From: Desulfobulbaceae bacterium
GTDB lineage: Bacteria; Desulfobacterota; Desulfobulbia; Desulfobulbales; Desulfobulbaceae
DNA length: 8,605 nucleotides
Direction: 5' to 3'
Assembly (NCBI GenBank): GCA_011322715.1
Contig: DRLX01000437.1
Coordinates: forward strand, 1-8,605
Numbering within the stretch: position 1 is the stretch's first letter; each line of letters begins with the position of its first letter. The notes below the pieces were generated by a model. The model did no database searches and was not told the DNA's origin. It saw nothing but the letters and a program-made list of their open reading frames with translations. The translations under genes and the position numbers were made by a program. Below are positions 1 through 6,334 of this stretch, one piece after another.

Positions 1-163
1 ATTCTTATCCATACCTCTCTTCGTTGGGGAATGCAGAGTTGCTCATCTTGCTGTGGTCGCTATATTTCCCCTGGTTTTAGGCGGTTACCAGTAGAAGGAA
101 AGAGCTTTTTTTCAAGTCGTCCCCGGCATAACGAGAGAGTTCCTTCTGGAACCACAGGAATTT
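1..163. other. Left-edge segment without a recognisable gene
   Basis: No gene can be identified here. One plus-strand frame is open from the window edge to a stop ending at 276 (91 codons, first ATG at 31), but its product is rich in Ser, Arg and Cys, shows no family I recognise, and runs through the promoter-like and hairpin sequences upstream of acsE, so I do not call it a gene. A second plus frame ends at a TAG at 92-94 with a hydrophobic tail and could be the last residues of a gene starting outside the window; this cannot be decided here. A small perfect hairpin, GTTCC-TTCT-GGAAC, lies at 139-152. Confidence 0.4.
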
Positions 164-197
164 GCAGTTTGACAACTGCGCTAAAATACGATAAATT
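164..197 (+). promoter_or_regulatory. Candidate sigma-70 promoter for acsE, with palindrome over the -35
   Basis: A perfect TTGACA (169-174) is followed after 17 nt by TAAATT (192-197), a 4/6 match to the -10 consensus. The -35 overlaps a perfect inverted repeat, GCAGTT-TGAC-AACTGC (164-179), which would be a natural repressor site. Transcription would start near 204, leaving a leader of about 150 nt before acsE. This is a consensus match only; no experimental support is visible. Confidence 0.4.
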
Positions 198-204
198 ATC
201 AAGT

Positions 205-265
205 TCCGGTACGGGAAAATGTGTGCCGGATCGGCGGAGTAAATCATTTGTTCCCGACTATCGGG
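205..265 (+). promoter_or_regulatory. Two hairpins in the acsE 5' leader
   Basis: The first hairpin pairs TCCGGTAC (205-212) with GTGCCGGA (223-230), eight pairs with one G-U and a 10-nt loop. The second pairs CCCGA (253-257) with TCGGG (261-265) over a 3-nt loop and is followed after four bases by a run of five T. The second is short for a terminator but could act as a weak attenuator. I see no cobalamin box and no recognisable folate or SAM riboswitch core. Confidence 0.35.
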
Positions 266-355
266 TAGGTTTTTGAGGGGCTTTTTCGTCGCCGGTTATG
301 TGGACGGGCCGCTTGAATGGTATGTATTGAGAAGATTACAGATAAGGAGAGCACA

Positions 356-1252
356 ATGGCATTAACGGTTAAGGCAATCGCCGAGAGTATAAATATCATG
401 GGAACCCGCAGCGGCAATGCCATGAAAGAACGAAATCCCGGGCCGGTCCAGGAAATGGCCAAAGAAGAGACGGCTGCCGGGGCCACGTATCTTGACTTGA
501 ATATCGGACCTGCACGCAAAGACGGTACCGAGCTTATGCCCTGGGTTGTTGAGACCGTACAGGCAGCGGTGGACACTCCCCTGTGTCTGGATTCCACCAA
601 CACCGATGCCATGGCCGCCGGATTCAAGGTGGTCACCAATAAAAGTCAGGCAATTATGAATTCCATTTCCGCACAACCCGAACGCATGGAGGCCCTGATT
701 CCCGTTGCTGCTGAGGCGGGTTGTGATGTCATCGCTCTGCTTTGGGGTCCGGACGGTATGCCGCGTGATTCAAATGAGCGGGCCGCCATGGCGGTCGATC
801 TGATGATGGCCTTGAACGAGGCCGGAATTCCCAATGAAAAGATCCTCTTTGATCCCATAGGAACGCCTATCACACTTGGCGCCGATCAGATCGCCTCCGG
901 CCTGGAATTTATGATGATGCTGGCCGATATCGCCCCTGGTTCCGGTTCCACGGTCGGTCTTTCAAATGTCTCCAACGGGGTCGCCGATCACCTGCGCAAG
1001 TATCTGGATCGCACCTACCTCATCATGTTGATGAAATACGGCATCTCTACCGCTATCGTCAATTCGTATGATAAAGAACTGATGGCCATCTGCAAGGGTG
1101 AGCGTCAGGATCTCGTTGACTTGGTCCATGGCATGATGGACGGGAATGAACCTGATCCTTCTTCGCTTGAAGGAACGGCTCTTGAGCATTACAAGACCTA
1201 TAAGGCTTTGTCCGGGCAAACTGTTTTTTCCGAATCCTGGCTTGAGCTGTAG
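356..1252 (+). CDS. acsE: Methyltetrahydrofolate:corrinoid methyltransferase (AcsE-like, pterin-binding TIM barrel)
   Basis: The product is 298 residues. The family moves the methyl group of N5-methyl-tetrahydrofolate onto the cobalt of a corrinoid protein, in the Wood-Ljungdahl pathway the corrinoid iron-sulfur protein that feeds acetyl-CoA synthase; it acts in the cytoplasm. The pterin-binding (DHPS-like) fold is visible throughout: LDLNIGP at 46-52, LCLDSTN at 76-82, MNS at 101-103, FDPIG at 165-169 and GLSNVSNG at 201-208. Asp79, Asn102, Asp166 and Asn204 line up with the pterin-binding and catalytic Asp/Asn residues of the Moorella enzyme. It is about 35 residues longer than that enzyme, mainly in the 255-285 region. 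I chose ATG 356 because AAGGAG lies at 344-349; an in-frame ATG at 317 would add 13 residues with no ribosome site. No corrinoid protein or acetyl-CoA synthase gene is in view, so another methyl donor/acceptor system is possible. Confidence 0.85.
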   Translation: MALTVKAIAESINIMGTRSGNAMKERNPGPVQEMAKEETAAGATYLDLNIGPARKDGTELMPWVVETVQAAVDTPLCLDSTNTDAMAAGFKVVTNKSQAIMNSISAQPERMEALIPVAAEAGCDVIALLWGPDGMPRDSNERAAMAVDLMMALNEAGIPNEKILFDPIGTPITLGADQIASGLEFMMMLADIAPGSGSTVGLSNVSNGVADHLRKYLDRTYLIMLMKYGISTAIVNSYDKELMAICKGERQDLVDLVHGMMDGNEPDPSSLEGTALEHYKTYKALSGQTVFSESWLEL

Positions 1253-1276
1253 CGCATTGTAATAAGGACGGAATCT

Positions 1277-1846
1277 ATGGTCAAGCGAGCTACCCCGGGA
1301 CACCATATTTTATATGGTGTCCTTCAGGATTATCTGACCGGTGAAGAGCTGGCCGATACCGATGATGAACGGACCCGGCAATGGTTGGCCAGGATGCTGG
1401 TTGAAGAAAAAGGGTATTCTAAAGATGAGCTTGAACCGCGTTTGTGTATTGAAACGACTTTTAATCATATTTTTGTACGTTCCATTATCGACTTGACTGT
1501 ACGATTGAAGGGCAGGCGCTTGTTTGTTCTTCGCTACGGCCCGGGATCCCTGGTCACCAGAGAAAAGTCCGTAATTGCCGCAGCCCGTGTTCTTGATCCC
1601 GACTATCGCATTCCCTATGGGGTGATTACCAATGGCCGGGATGCGGAGTTGCTGGAAACAGCCCAGGGCAAGGTGCTGGCCACCGGCATGGAGGCCATTC
1701 CCGACCGACGGCAGGCGGAAAAATTATTGCAAGGGGCCCGATTCGAGCCCTATGACGACCCCGGGCAACGGGAGAGAGCACTTCGGGTATTAAATACCTT
1801 TGATCTTGAAATTTGTTGCAGGGGTGATAGTTGCAAGCTCCCATAA
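1277..1846 (+). CDS. Stand-alone type I restriction HsdR N-terminal-like protein (HSDR_N_2 type), active site degenerate
   Basis: The product is 189 residues. It resembles the N-terminal nuclease-fold domain of HsdR proteins as found alone in many bacteria: the segment around IDLTV (71-75), a strand RLFVLRY (81-87), and then PYGVITNGRDAELLE (113-127) with the TNG turn typical of the family, followed by a GKVL strand and an IPDRRQAEKLL helix (141-151). In active members the second strand carries E-x-K; here the aligned positions read L85-R86-Y87, so cleavage activity is unlikely, although Asp72 remains. There is no helicase or translocase domain, and no hsdM or hsdS nearby. The C-terminus has a small cysteine group (Cys180, Cys181, Cys186). 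AAGGA at 1264-1268 supports the ATG. It follows acsE by 24 nt and is probably co-transcribed. Fold assignment is by pattern; the biological role is unknown. Confidence 0.65.
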   Translation: MVKRATPGHHILYGVLQDYLTGEELADTDDERTRQWLARMLVEEKGYSKDELEPRLCIETTFNHIFVRSIIDLTVRLKGRRLFVLRYGPGSLVTREKSVIAAARVLDPDYRIPYGVITNGRDAELLETAQGKVLATGMEAIPDRRQAEKLLQGARFEPYDDPGQRERALRVLNTFDLEICCRGDSCKLP

Positions 1847-1852
1847 TTGATT

Positions 1853-2030
1853 CTTCGTAAATCGTAGCAGAGCGAATACTGCAAGAATATCGTGATGTTC
1901 TTAAGGTAACCGAGGCCTTTAGAGAGATTTACAGCTGAATTCCTGTTGAAATAACGGGAAAGCGTAGACTCCGAGAGATTCAAGCGGTAATTTTCGATAA
2001 ATATCACCCGAAATGCATTGACTCTGTATA
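1853..2030 (-). pseudogene. Possible remnant of a REP-associated (IS200-like) transposase C-terminus
   Basis: On the minus strand the frame reads a stretch STLSRYFNRNSAVNLSKGL (1968-1912) that resembles the C-terminal helix-turn-helix seen in many REP-associated tyrosine transposases, where an L-x-x-Y-F-x-R-x pattern is followed by a serine/lysine helix. The trace has no start, no catalytic HUH or tyrosine motif and no proper end: the open frame simply runs into the gene on the other strand. REP repeats directly beside it (2055-2130) are the usual companions of this family, which is the main reason to mention it. The resemblance is by eye and could be chance. Confidence 0.25.
1883..1902. repeat. 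Near-perfect 20-nt palindrome
   Basis: AAGAATATC (1883-1891) pairs with GATGTTCTT (1894-1902) with one G-U pair around a two-base centre. It lies 36 nt after the stop of the HsdR_N-like gene and has no T-run after it, so it is a poor intrinsic terminator; it may instead stabilise the 3' end of the message or be a protein-binding site. Confidence 0.4.
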
Positions 2031-2054
2031 TTATAACCGGAGGCCTTGAAGTAT

Positions 2055-2079
2055 TTACGGCTAAAGCCGTTCCTACCAA
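2055..2079 (-). repeat. REP-type palindromic repeat, copy 1 (inverted)
   Basis: Read on the minus strand this is GGTAGGAACGGCTTTAGCCG followed by TAA, with the palindromic core CGGCTTTAGCCG. It matches the widespread GTAGGAGCGGCTTTAGCCGC repeat type found in many proteobacterial genomes. It lies in opposite orientation to the copy at 2108-2130, 28 nt away, so the two together form a REP doublet that could fold into a long cruciform in RNA or DNA. Confidence 0.8.
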
Positions 2080-2107
2080 AATTAACGATTTTGATGCGCT
2101 TGTGCTT

Positions 2108-2130
2108 GTAGGAGCGGCTTTAGCCGCGAA
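2108..2130 (+). repeat. REP-type palindromic repeat, copy 2
   Basis: The copy reads GTAGGAGCGGCTTTAGCCGC then GAA, with GCGGCTTTAGCCGC as a near-perfect palindrome (GCGGCT/AGCCGC around TT). It differs from copy 1 by only a few bases, one a compensated stem change (CGG/CCG flanked by A/T in one and G/C in the other). Such repeats are normally intergenic, are mobilised in trans by RAYT transposases, and may affect transcript stability or termination. Confidence 0.85.
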
Positions 2131-2149
2131 TGCGTCATTTTATTTGGGT

Positions 2150-2166
2150 TGCGGGCAACGCTCGCA
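2150..2166 (+). repeat. Short hairpin
   Basis: TGCGGGC (2150-2156) pairs with GCTCGCA (2160-2166) across a 3-nt loop, with one G-U pair. It sits between the REP doublet and the larger hairpin before DAHP synthase. Function unknown. Confidence 0.35.
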
Positions 2167-2177
2167 TTAGTTGCTTG

Positions 2178-2207
2178 TGGCTGCAGCCGGAAAAGCGGCT
2201 CCGGCCA
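2178..2207 (+). promoter_or_regulatory. Strong hairpin just upstream of the DAHP synthase ribosome site
   Basis: TGGCTGCAGCCG (2178-2189) pairs with CGGCTCCGGCCA (2196-2207) over the loop GAAAAG; 11 of 12 positions pair, one as G-U, with a single C-C mismatch. It ends 13 nt before the AAGGAAG ribosome site. No T-run follows, so it is not a simple terminator. It may be a diverged third REP copy or a structure affecting translation or stability of the DAHP synthase message. No aromatic-rich leader peptide is visible. Confidence 0.45.
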
Positions 2208-2236
2208 TGTTGGTTTCATTAAGGAAGTAGAATATC

Positions 2237-3583
2237 ATGACTGAAAAGAGTAATTGGACAAAGACCGGCTGGCGAGAACGTACTGTCCTGCAGCAACCGA
2301 ACTGGCCGGATAAGGATCGGCTGGAGGAAGTTCTTGCAACCATCTCCACGCTGCCGCCATTGGTGTTTGCCGGGGAAATCAGAGACCTTAAGGAGCAGCT
2401 TGCCCAGGCATCGCGCGGAGATGCCTTTCTGTTGCAGGGCGGAGACTGTTCCGAGGAATTTGCCCGTTGTACGGCGCCTAATATCCGGGAGACATTAAAG
2501 GTTCTTCTGCAGATGGCGGTCACTCTGACCTATGCCGGCGGCAAGCCAGTGGTCAAGGTTGGTCGTATTGCCGGCCAGTATGCCAAACCCCGTTCAGCCG
2601 ACACGGAAATGGTGAACGGAGTTGAACTGCCGAGTTATCGGGGGGATATGGCTAATTCCATTGAGCCGACCCTGGAGGCACGCACTCCGGACCCGGCCCG
2701 TCTGCTGCAGGGATATAATATGTCTGCTGCTACCCTGAACCTGTTGCGGGCCTTCACGAAAGGTGGATTCGGCGCTCTGCATCGGGTCCAGGCCTGGAAC
2801 CAGGAATTCGTCAGGCAGTCACCCATGGGCAGGTCCTATGAGCGACTGGCCAAGCAAATCAGTCAGGCCCTGGCCTTTATGGAAACCATCGGTATAGACA
2901 CCGATACGCCCCAGCTTAAACAGGCCCAGTTTTATACTTCCCATGAGGCTCTGTTCCTTGGTTACGAGGAGGCGCTGACCCGTGAGGATTCAACCCGGGG
3001 TGGCTGGTATGACTGTTCGGGGCACATGCTGTGGATTGGAGATCGTACCCGTCAGATTGACGGCGCCCATATTGAATTCCTCCGGGGCGTTCTTAATCCC
3101 ATCGGCATGAAGGTGGGACCCAAACATGAGATTGAGGATATCCTTGCCATTATTGAGCGCTTAAATCCAGATAATGAACCCGGCCGGATGACCTTGATCG
3201 CCCGATTCGGTGCCCGTGATATTGAAAAATACCTGCCGCCGCTTATTCGGGCGGTGAAACAGGAGGGTCTGAATGTATTGTGGAGTTGCGATCCCATGCA
3301 TGCCAATATCCGCAAGGCGTCAAGTGGTCATAAGACCAGAAGTTTTGACGATATTCTCTCGGAGCTGCGCTGTTTTTTTGAGCTGCACTGGTCCGAGGGG
3401 ACTATTCCAGGCGGCGTTCATTTTGAATTGACCGGTGATAATGTCACTGAATGTACCGGCGGTGCTCGTCAATTGGCCGATGCTCAGCTTGGAGAGAATT
3501 ATCTGACCACCTGTGATCCGCGTCTCAATGCGGAACAATCCCTGGAAATGGCCTTTCAGATTGCCGAAATGATACGAAGTTAA
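2237..3583 (+). CDS. 3-deoxy-7-phosphoheptulonate (DAHP) synthase, class II (plant/mycobacterial type)
   Basis: This enzyme condenses phosphoenolpyruvate with erythrose 4-phosphate, the first step of the shikimate pathway to aromatic amino acids, in the cytoplasm. The 448-residue product spans the full class II length (about 450-470). Diagnostic segments appear in order: LLQGGDCSEEFA (65-76), PVVKVGRIAGQYAKPRS (104-120), WIGDRTRQIDGAHIEF (266-281), NPIGMKVGP (287-295), WSCDPMHAN (349-357), GGVHFELTGDNVTECTGG (392-409) and TTCDPRLN (424-431). By homology with the mycobacterial enzyme Cys71, His355, Glu397 and Asp427 are the metal ligands, and all are present. ATG 2237 has AAGGAAG at 2221-2227. 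It stands alone, with the REP island upstream and a terminator downstream. Class II enzymes are unrelated in sequence to E. coli AroF/G/H. I leave the symbol blank because naming varies (aroF, aroG, aroH). Confidence 0.96.
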   Translation: MTEKSNWTKTGWRERTVLQQPNWPDKDRLEEVLATISTLPPLVFAGEIRDLKEQLAQASRGDAFLLQGGDCSEEFARCTAPNIRETLKVLLQMAVTLTYAGGKPVVKVGRIAGQYAKPRSADTEMVNGVELPSYRGDMANSIEPTLEARTPDPARLLQGYNMSAATLNLLRAFTKGGFGALHRVQAWNQEFVRQSPMGRSYERLAKQISQALAFMETIGIDTDTPQLKQAQFYTSHEALFLGYEEALTREDSTRGGWYDCSGHMLWIGDRTRQIDGAHIEFLRGVLNPIGMKVGPKHEIEDILAIIERLNPDNEPGRMTLIARFGARDIEKYLPPLIRAVKQEGLNVLWSCDPMHANIRKASSGHKTRSFDDILSELRCFFELHWSEGTIPGGVHFELTGDNVTECTGGARQLADAQLGENYLTTCDPRLNAEQSLEMAFQIAEMIRS

Positions 3584-3592
3584 TCGTTTTTT

Positions 3593-3639
3593 CCCGCCCT
3601 CTATGTAGCTCATCGAAATATTTCGGCGGGCTGTTTTTT
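3593..3639 (+). terminator. Likely rho-independent terminator of DAHP synthase
   Basis: CCCGCC (3593-3598) pairs with GGCGGG (3625-3630), followed by CTG and six T (3634-3639). The loop is long (26 nt) but contains a 12-nt palindrome, CGAAATATTTCG (3614-3625), which could give a secondary fold. The T-run lies only on the plus-strand side, so it does not obviously stop the converging ptsN transcript. Confidence 0.55.
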
Positions 3640-3648
3640 AAGGAAACA

Positions 3649-4095
3649 TCATTCCTGCGGGGAATTGAAAAGGGCAAGAATTTGCTCTTTGTCCGTGGCC
3701 TGCATGAGGAATCTGCGATTGGCTTCTTTTTTGAGCAGTCGGCTTATCCTGGCCAGAGAACGGAGATATTCATCGGGCCTTCCGGTGGGTGAGAGAATCT
3801 GAACAAAAAGATGAACCGGCCTGTTGTCAATGGCCTCAAAGCTGATACCGGCACTTGAACGGCCAAAGCAGAGAACCGGATGGTCAAGGCCGGGTACCTT
3901 GGCATGGGGTATGGCAACGCCGTTTCCGACGCCGGTGGACCCTACCTGCTCCCTTTCCTGTAAAACAGTTAACAGCATGGCAGGATCGACGTCTCTGCAA
4001 GAGGCATGTATGGTGTCGGCGAGTTCCTTCAGGGCCTCGTCTTTACCGGTTGATTTCATCTCCAGGATGATACACTGATGGCCAAGAGTGAGCAT
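3649..4095 (-). CDS. ptsN: Nitrogen-regulatory PTS phosphocarrier EIIA-Ntr (PtsN)
   Basis: The product is 148 residues, the normal size for a single EIIA domain of the fructose/mannitol type. In the nitrogen PTS the protein receives phosphate from NPr and then modulates other proteins (potassium transport, stress and nitrogen functions) rather than sugar import. The phosphorylated histidine is His64 in GNGVAIPHAKV (57-67), preceded by VGSTGVGNG, the family signature. It is the last gene of the lptA-lptB-rpoN-ptsN set; the start is 7 nt past the rpoN stop, and its ribosome site AGGAGA overlaps that TAG stop, so translation is probably coupled. The usual hpf gene between rpoN and ptsN is absent, and no hprK or rapZ follows, since DAHP synthase converges from the other side. 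A sugar-specific EIIA is much less likely given the rpoN neighbour. Confidence 0.92.
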   Translation of the reverse strand: MLTLGHQCIILEMKSTGKDEALKELADTIHASCRDVDPAMLLTVLQEREQVGSTGVGNGVAIPHAKVPGLDHPVLCFGRSSAGISFEAIDNRPVHLFVQILSPTGRPDEYLRSLARISRLLKKEANRRFLMQATDKEQILALFNSPQE

Positions 4096-4102
4096 TGTTC
4101 TC

Positions 4103-5554
4103 CTATGTCCTGGCCTGTCGCCGGTGTTTCACCGGGAGAATTTTCATTTGGTCCCTATACTTGGCAACGGTACGTCTGGCGACCTTTATTTTATCTTCAG
4201 CAAGCATTTGCGAAATTTTATTGTCGCTGAGTGGTTTGGTCGGATCTTCAGCGGCGATGTATCGACGAATTTTTGTTTTTATGGCCTCGGCGGCAACAAC
4301 ATCACCGTCGGTGGTTGCCACGGCTGTCGAGAAAAAATATTTCAATTCATAGATACCCTGTGGAGTATGAACATATTTATGGGAGGTCACCCGGCTGACC
4401 GTTGATTCATGCATGCCGATATCATCCGCAACATCGCGCAGGATGAGGGGTTTAAGGTATCCCGAGCCCCGTTCAAAAAAGTCCCGTTGAAATTTGAGCA
4501 GGCTTTCCATAACCTTGTAAATAGTGCGCTGCCGCTGGTGGATGGATTTGATAAACCATTCGGCATTGCGTTTTGATTCACGCAGATAGCTTTTTGATTC
4601 ACTGGACATCGAGTTTCGCTGCTTGAGCAGGGCCTTGTACTCTTCGGAGATCTGGAGCTTGGGCAGGCCGTCATCGTTGAGCTGGATGATAAAATCATCA
4701 TCAATTTTATAGACATACACATCCGGAATAACATAATTGGTTTGTTCGTTACTGTATTCGTTTCCCGGATAGGGTTGGAGCTGTTCAATGATTTTGACCG
4801 CTTCTTTGACAAGGCGGACCGAGGACCCGGTTTCCCTGGCAATCCGAGCATAGTTTTTTGTCTGCAGCAGATTGAGGTGGGCGTCGATAATCGTGTAGGC
4901 AAGAGTCTCTTCCAGTCCCTTGCGGTCAAGCTGTAAAAGCAGTGATTCCCGGATATCGCGGCCTGCGATTCCAGGTGGATCAAGACTTTGTACCAGTCGA
5001 ACAGCACCCCTGGCCTCCTCAAGTGAACAGTGGCCATAGGCGGAGATGTCTTCTATGTCCGCTTCCAGAAAACCATGACCATCAAGATTGCCGACAATGA
5101 AATGGGTTAATTTTGTGTCCAGGGCATCAAGATCAAGATGGGTCAGTTGCCAGAGCAGGAATGAATCCAGGCCGGGAGACTTGGAGATAAAGTCGAATTG
5201 GGAGGGTGCGTCGGCCGGAGGTGTTTCGCGGGCAAAAGAGAAATCAGAGTCAAAGGTGTTGGCATAGTCATCCCAGTTGACCTCCGCCACCTTGGCCGGG
5301 TCTTCACCCTCCACCTGGCTGGTAATGGGTTCTTCTACTTTTTCAATACGCTCAGGAGCACTCAGGTCTTCAGGGTTGGTTTTTTCTTCCTGGGTGGGCA
5401 GCACCTCTTCCAGCATCGGATTTTGCTCAATTTCAGCTTGCAGGGCATCGGTGAGCTCCAGGCGGTTGAGTTGCAAAAGCTTTATGGCCTGCCGCAGTTG
5501 CGGTGTCATGACCAGCTTTTGGGCAAGTTTAAGATTCTGGCGAAGATCAAGCAT
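4103..5554 (-). CDS. rpoN: RNA polymerase sigma-54 factor (RpoN)
   Basis: This sigma factor directs RNA polymerase to -24/-12 promoters and needs AAA+ enhancer-binding activators. The 483-residue protein has all regions. Region I (1-50) is Gln/Leu rich and includes LVMTPQLRQAIKLLQ (14-28); an acidic region II (50-110) follows. The core-binding domain includes DPPGIAGRDIRESLLLQL (192-209) and PYPGNEYS (261-268); a helix-turn-helix lies around LRDVADDIGMHESTVSRV (372-389); and the RpoN box, ARRTVAKYR, is at 459-467 near the end. The ATG at 5554 gives the standard N-terminus and no alternative fits, yet no Shine-Dalgarno lies within 15 nt: the preceding bases are an A/C-rich ACAACACAAACG. The gap to lptB is 45 nt. 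It shares a cluster with lptB and ptsN as in most Proteobacteria. Confidence 0.97.
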   Translation of the reverse strand: MLDLRQNLKLAQKLVMTPQLRQAIKLLQLNRLELTDALQAEIEQNPMLEEVLPTQEEKTNPEDLSAPERIEKVEEPITSQVEGEDPAKVAEVNWDDYANTFDSDFSFARETPPADAPSQFDFISKSPGLDSFLLWQLTHLDLDALDTKLTHFIVGNLDGHGFLEADIEDISAYGHCSLEEARGAVRLVQSLDPPGIAGRDIRESLLLQLDRKGLEETLAYTIIDAHLNLLQTKNYARIARETGSSVRLVKEAVKIIEQLQPYPGNEYSNEQTNYVIPDVYVYKIDDDFIIQLNDDGLPKLQISEEYKALLKQRNSMSSESKSYLRESKRNAEWFIKSIHQRQRTIYKVMESLLKFQRDFFERGSGYLKPLILRDVADDIGMHESTVSRVTSHKYVHTPQGIYELKYFFSTAVATTDGDVVAAEAIKTKIRRYIAAEDPTKPLSDNKISQMLAEDKIKVARRTVAKYRDQMKILPVKHRRQART

Positions 5555-5599
5555 CGTTTGTGTTGTTACGTAAAGTTCCGAGAGTCAAAGATGACCGTC

Positions 5600-6334
5600 C
5601 TACATGCTGAAATTTTCACCAAGATACATTTCTCGGGCCAGGGAGCTTTCCGTGATATCAACGGCCGCGCCGCTGGTCAAGATCCGCCCGTCATTCATGA
5701 TGTAGGCAAAGTCACAGACCTGCAACGTTTCGCGAACATTATGGTCGGAAATCAGAACGCCTAAGTTTTTTTCTTTCAGACTGCGAATTATCTGTTGCAG
5801 ATCAGCCACCGACAGTGGATCAACCCCGGCAAACGGCTCGTCGAGCAGAATAAATCTTGGTCTGGTGGCCAGGGCACGCATGATTTCCACTCGCCGCCGC
5901 TCCCCGCCGGACAGGGCATGCCCCTTGTTGTCCGCAAGGTAGCCGATTTTCAGCTCATCCATCAACTCGTCAATACGATTGTTGATTTCATTTTTCGGTA
6001 GTCCCAATGGTTCCAGGACAATGCGGACATTTTCAACCACGGTCAGCTTTTTAAACACCGATGGTTCCTGGGCCAGATAGGTAATGCCGCGTGAGGCCCT
6101 TTTGTGAATAGGGAGGCCGGTAATATCTTCGCCGTCCAGTAAAATAGAGCCGGCCGTCGGCCGGATAAAGCCGACCATGGAGTAAAAGGTCGTGGTTTTG
6201 CCGGCGCCGTTGGGGCCAAGCAGACCAACGACCGAGGATGCGGAAACCTGGAGGTTGACCTGGTCCACTACCCGTCGGCTTCGATACTCTTTAATAAGAT
6301 TTCTGGTCTCAAGCAGAGAGCAGGCCGCCGTCAT
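5600..6334 (-). CDS. lptB: LPS export ABC transporter ATP-binding protein LptB
   Basis: LptB is the cytoplasmic ATPase of the LptB2FGC complex that extracts lipopolysaccharide from the inner membrane. The 244-residue protein (E. coli 241) shows Walker A GPNGAGKT (40-47), Q-loop Gln89 in YLAQEPSVF, the ABC signature LSGGERRRVE (141-150), Walker B FILLDEPFAGVDP (161-173) and the H-loop His198 in SDHNVRE. The LAQEPSVFKKLTV segment and the C-terminal Y-L-G-E-N-F are typical of LptB rather than of amino-acid transport ATPases. A longer reading frame begins at 6469, but the family start is the ATG at 6334, which overlaps the lptA stop by 4 nt (ATGA at 6334-6331); the extra 45 residues would be read from inside lptA in another frame. 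The ribosome site is weak, so translation probably depends on coupling to lptA. Confidence 0.96.
   Translation of the reverse strand: MTAACSLLETRNLIKEYRSRRVVDQVNLQVSASSVVGLLGPNGAGKTTTFYSMVGFIRPTAGSILLDGEDITGLPIHKRASRGITYLAQEPSVFKKLTVVENVRIVLEPLGLPKNEINNRIDELMDELKIGYLADNKGHALSGGERRRVEIMRALATRPRFILLDEPFAGVDPLSVADLQQIIRSLKEKNLGVLISDHNVRETLQVCDFAYIMNDGRILTSGAAVDITESSLAREMYLGENFSM

Larger units (their letters stand above)
1847..2236. other. Gene-free island with palindromes between the HsdR_N-like gene and DAHP synthase
   Basis: This 390-nt stretch holds no plus-strand gene. It contains a near-perfect palindrome at 1883-1902, a possible eroded transposase trace on the minus strand, an inverted pair of REP-type repeats (2055-2130), a short hairpin at 2150-2166 and a strong hairpin at 2178-2207 just before the DAHP synthase ribosome site. 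I found no convincing -35/-10 pair for DAHP synthase; a TTGACT at 2018-2023 has no suitable -10 at the right distance. Confidence 0.6.

Noticed and set aside
205..265. Cobalamin, SAM or tetrahydrofolate riboswitch in the acsE leader
   Set aside because: Only simple hairpins are present; no conserved core sequence of these classes is visible.
31..276. Open frame of 81 codons at the left edge, plus strand
   Set aside because: No recognisable family, odd composition, poor start context, and it runs through the promoter and hairpin elements upstream of acsE.
244..676. Minus-strand open frames opposite the start of acsE
   Set aside because: Mirror frames of a well-supported gene, with no family signal.
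1277..1846. Type I restriction-modification defence system
   Set aside because: Only an N-terminal-like domain is present; no helicase, methylase or specificity gene, and the catalytic E-x-K is missing.
5198..5764. 188-codon open frame on the plus strand
   Set aside because: It lies antisense to rpoN and lptB, whose motifs are complete; the product shows no conserved features.
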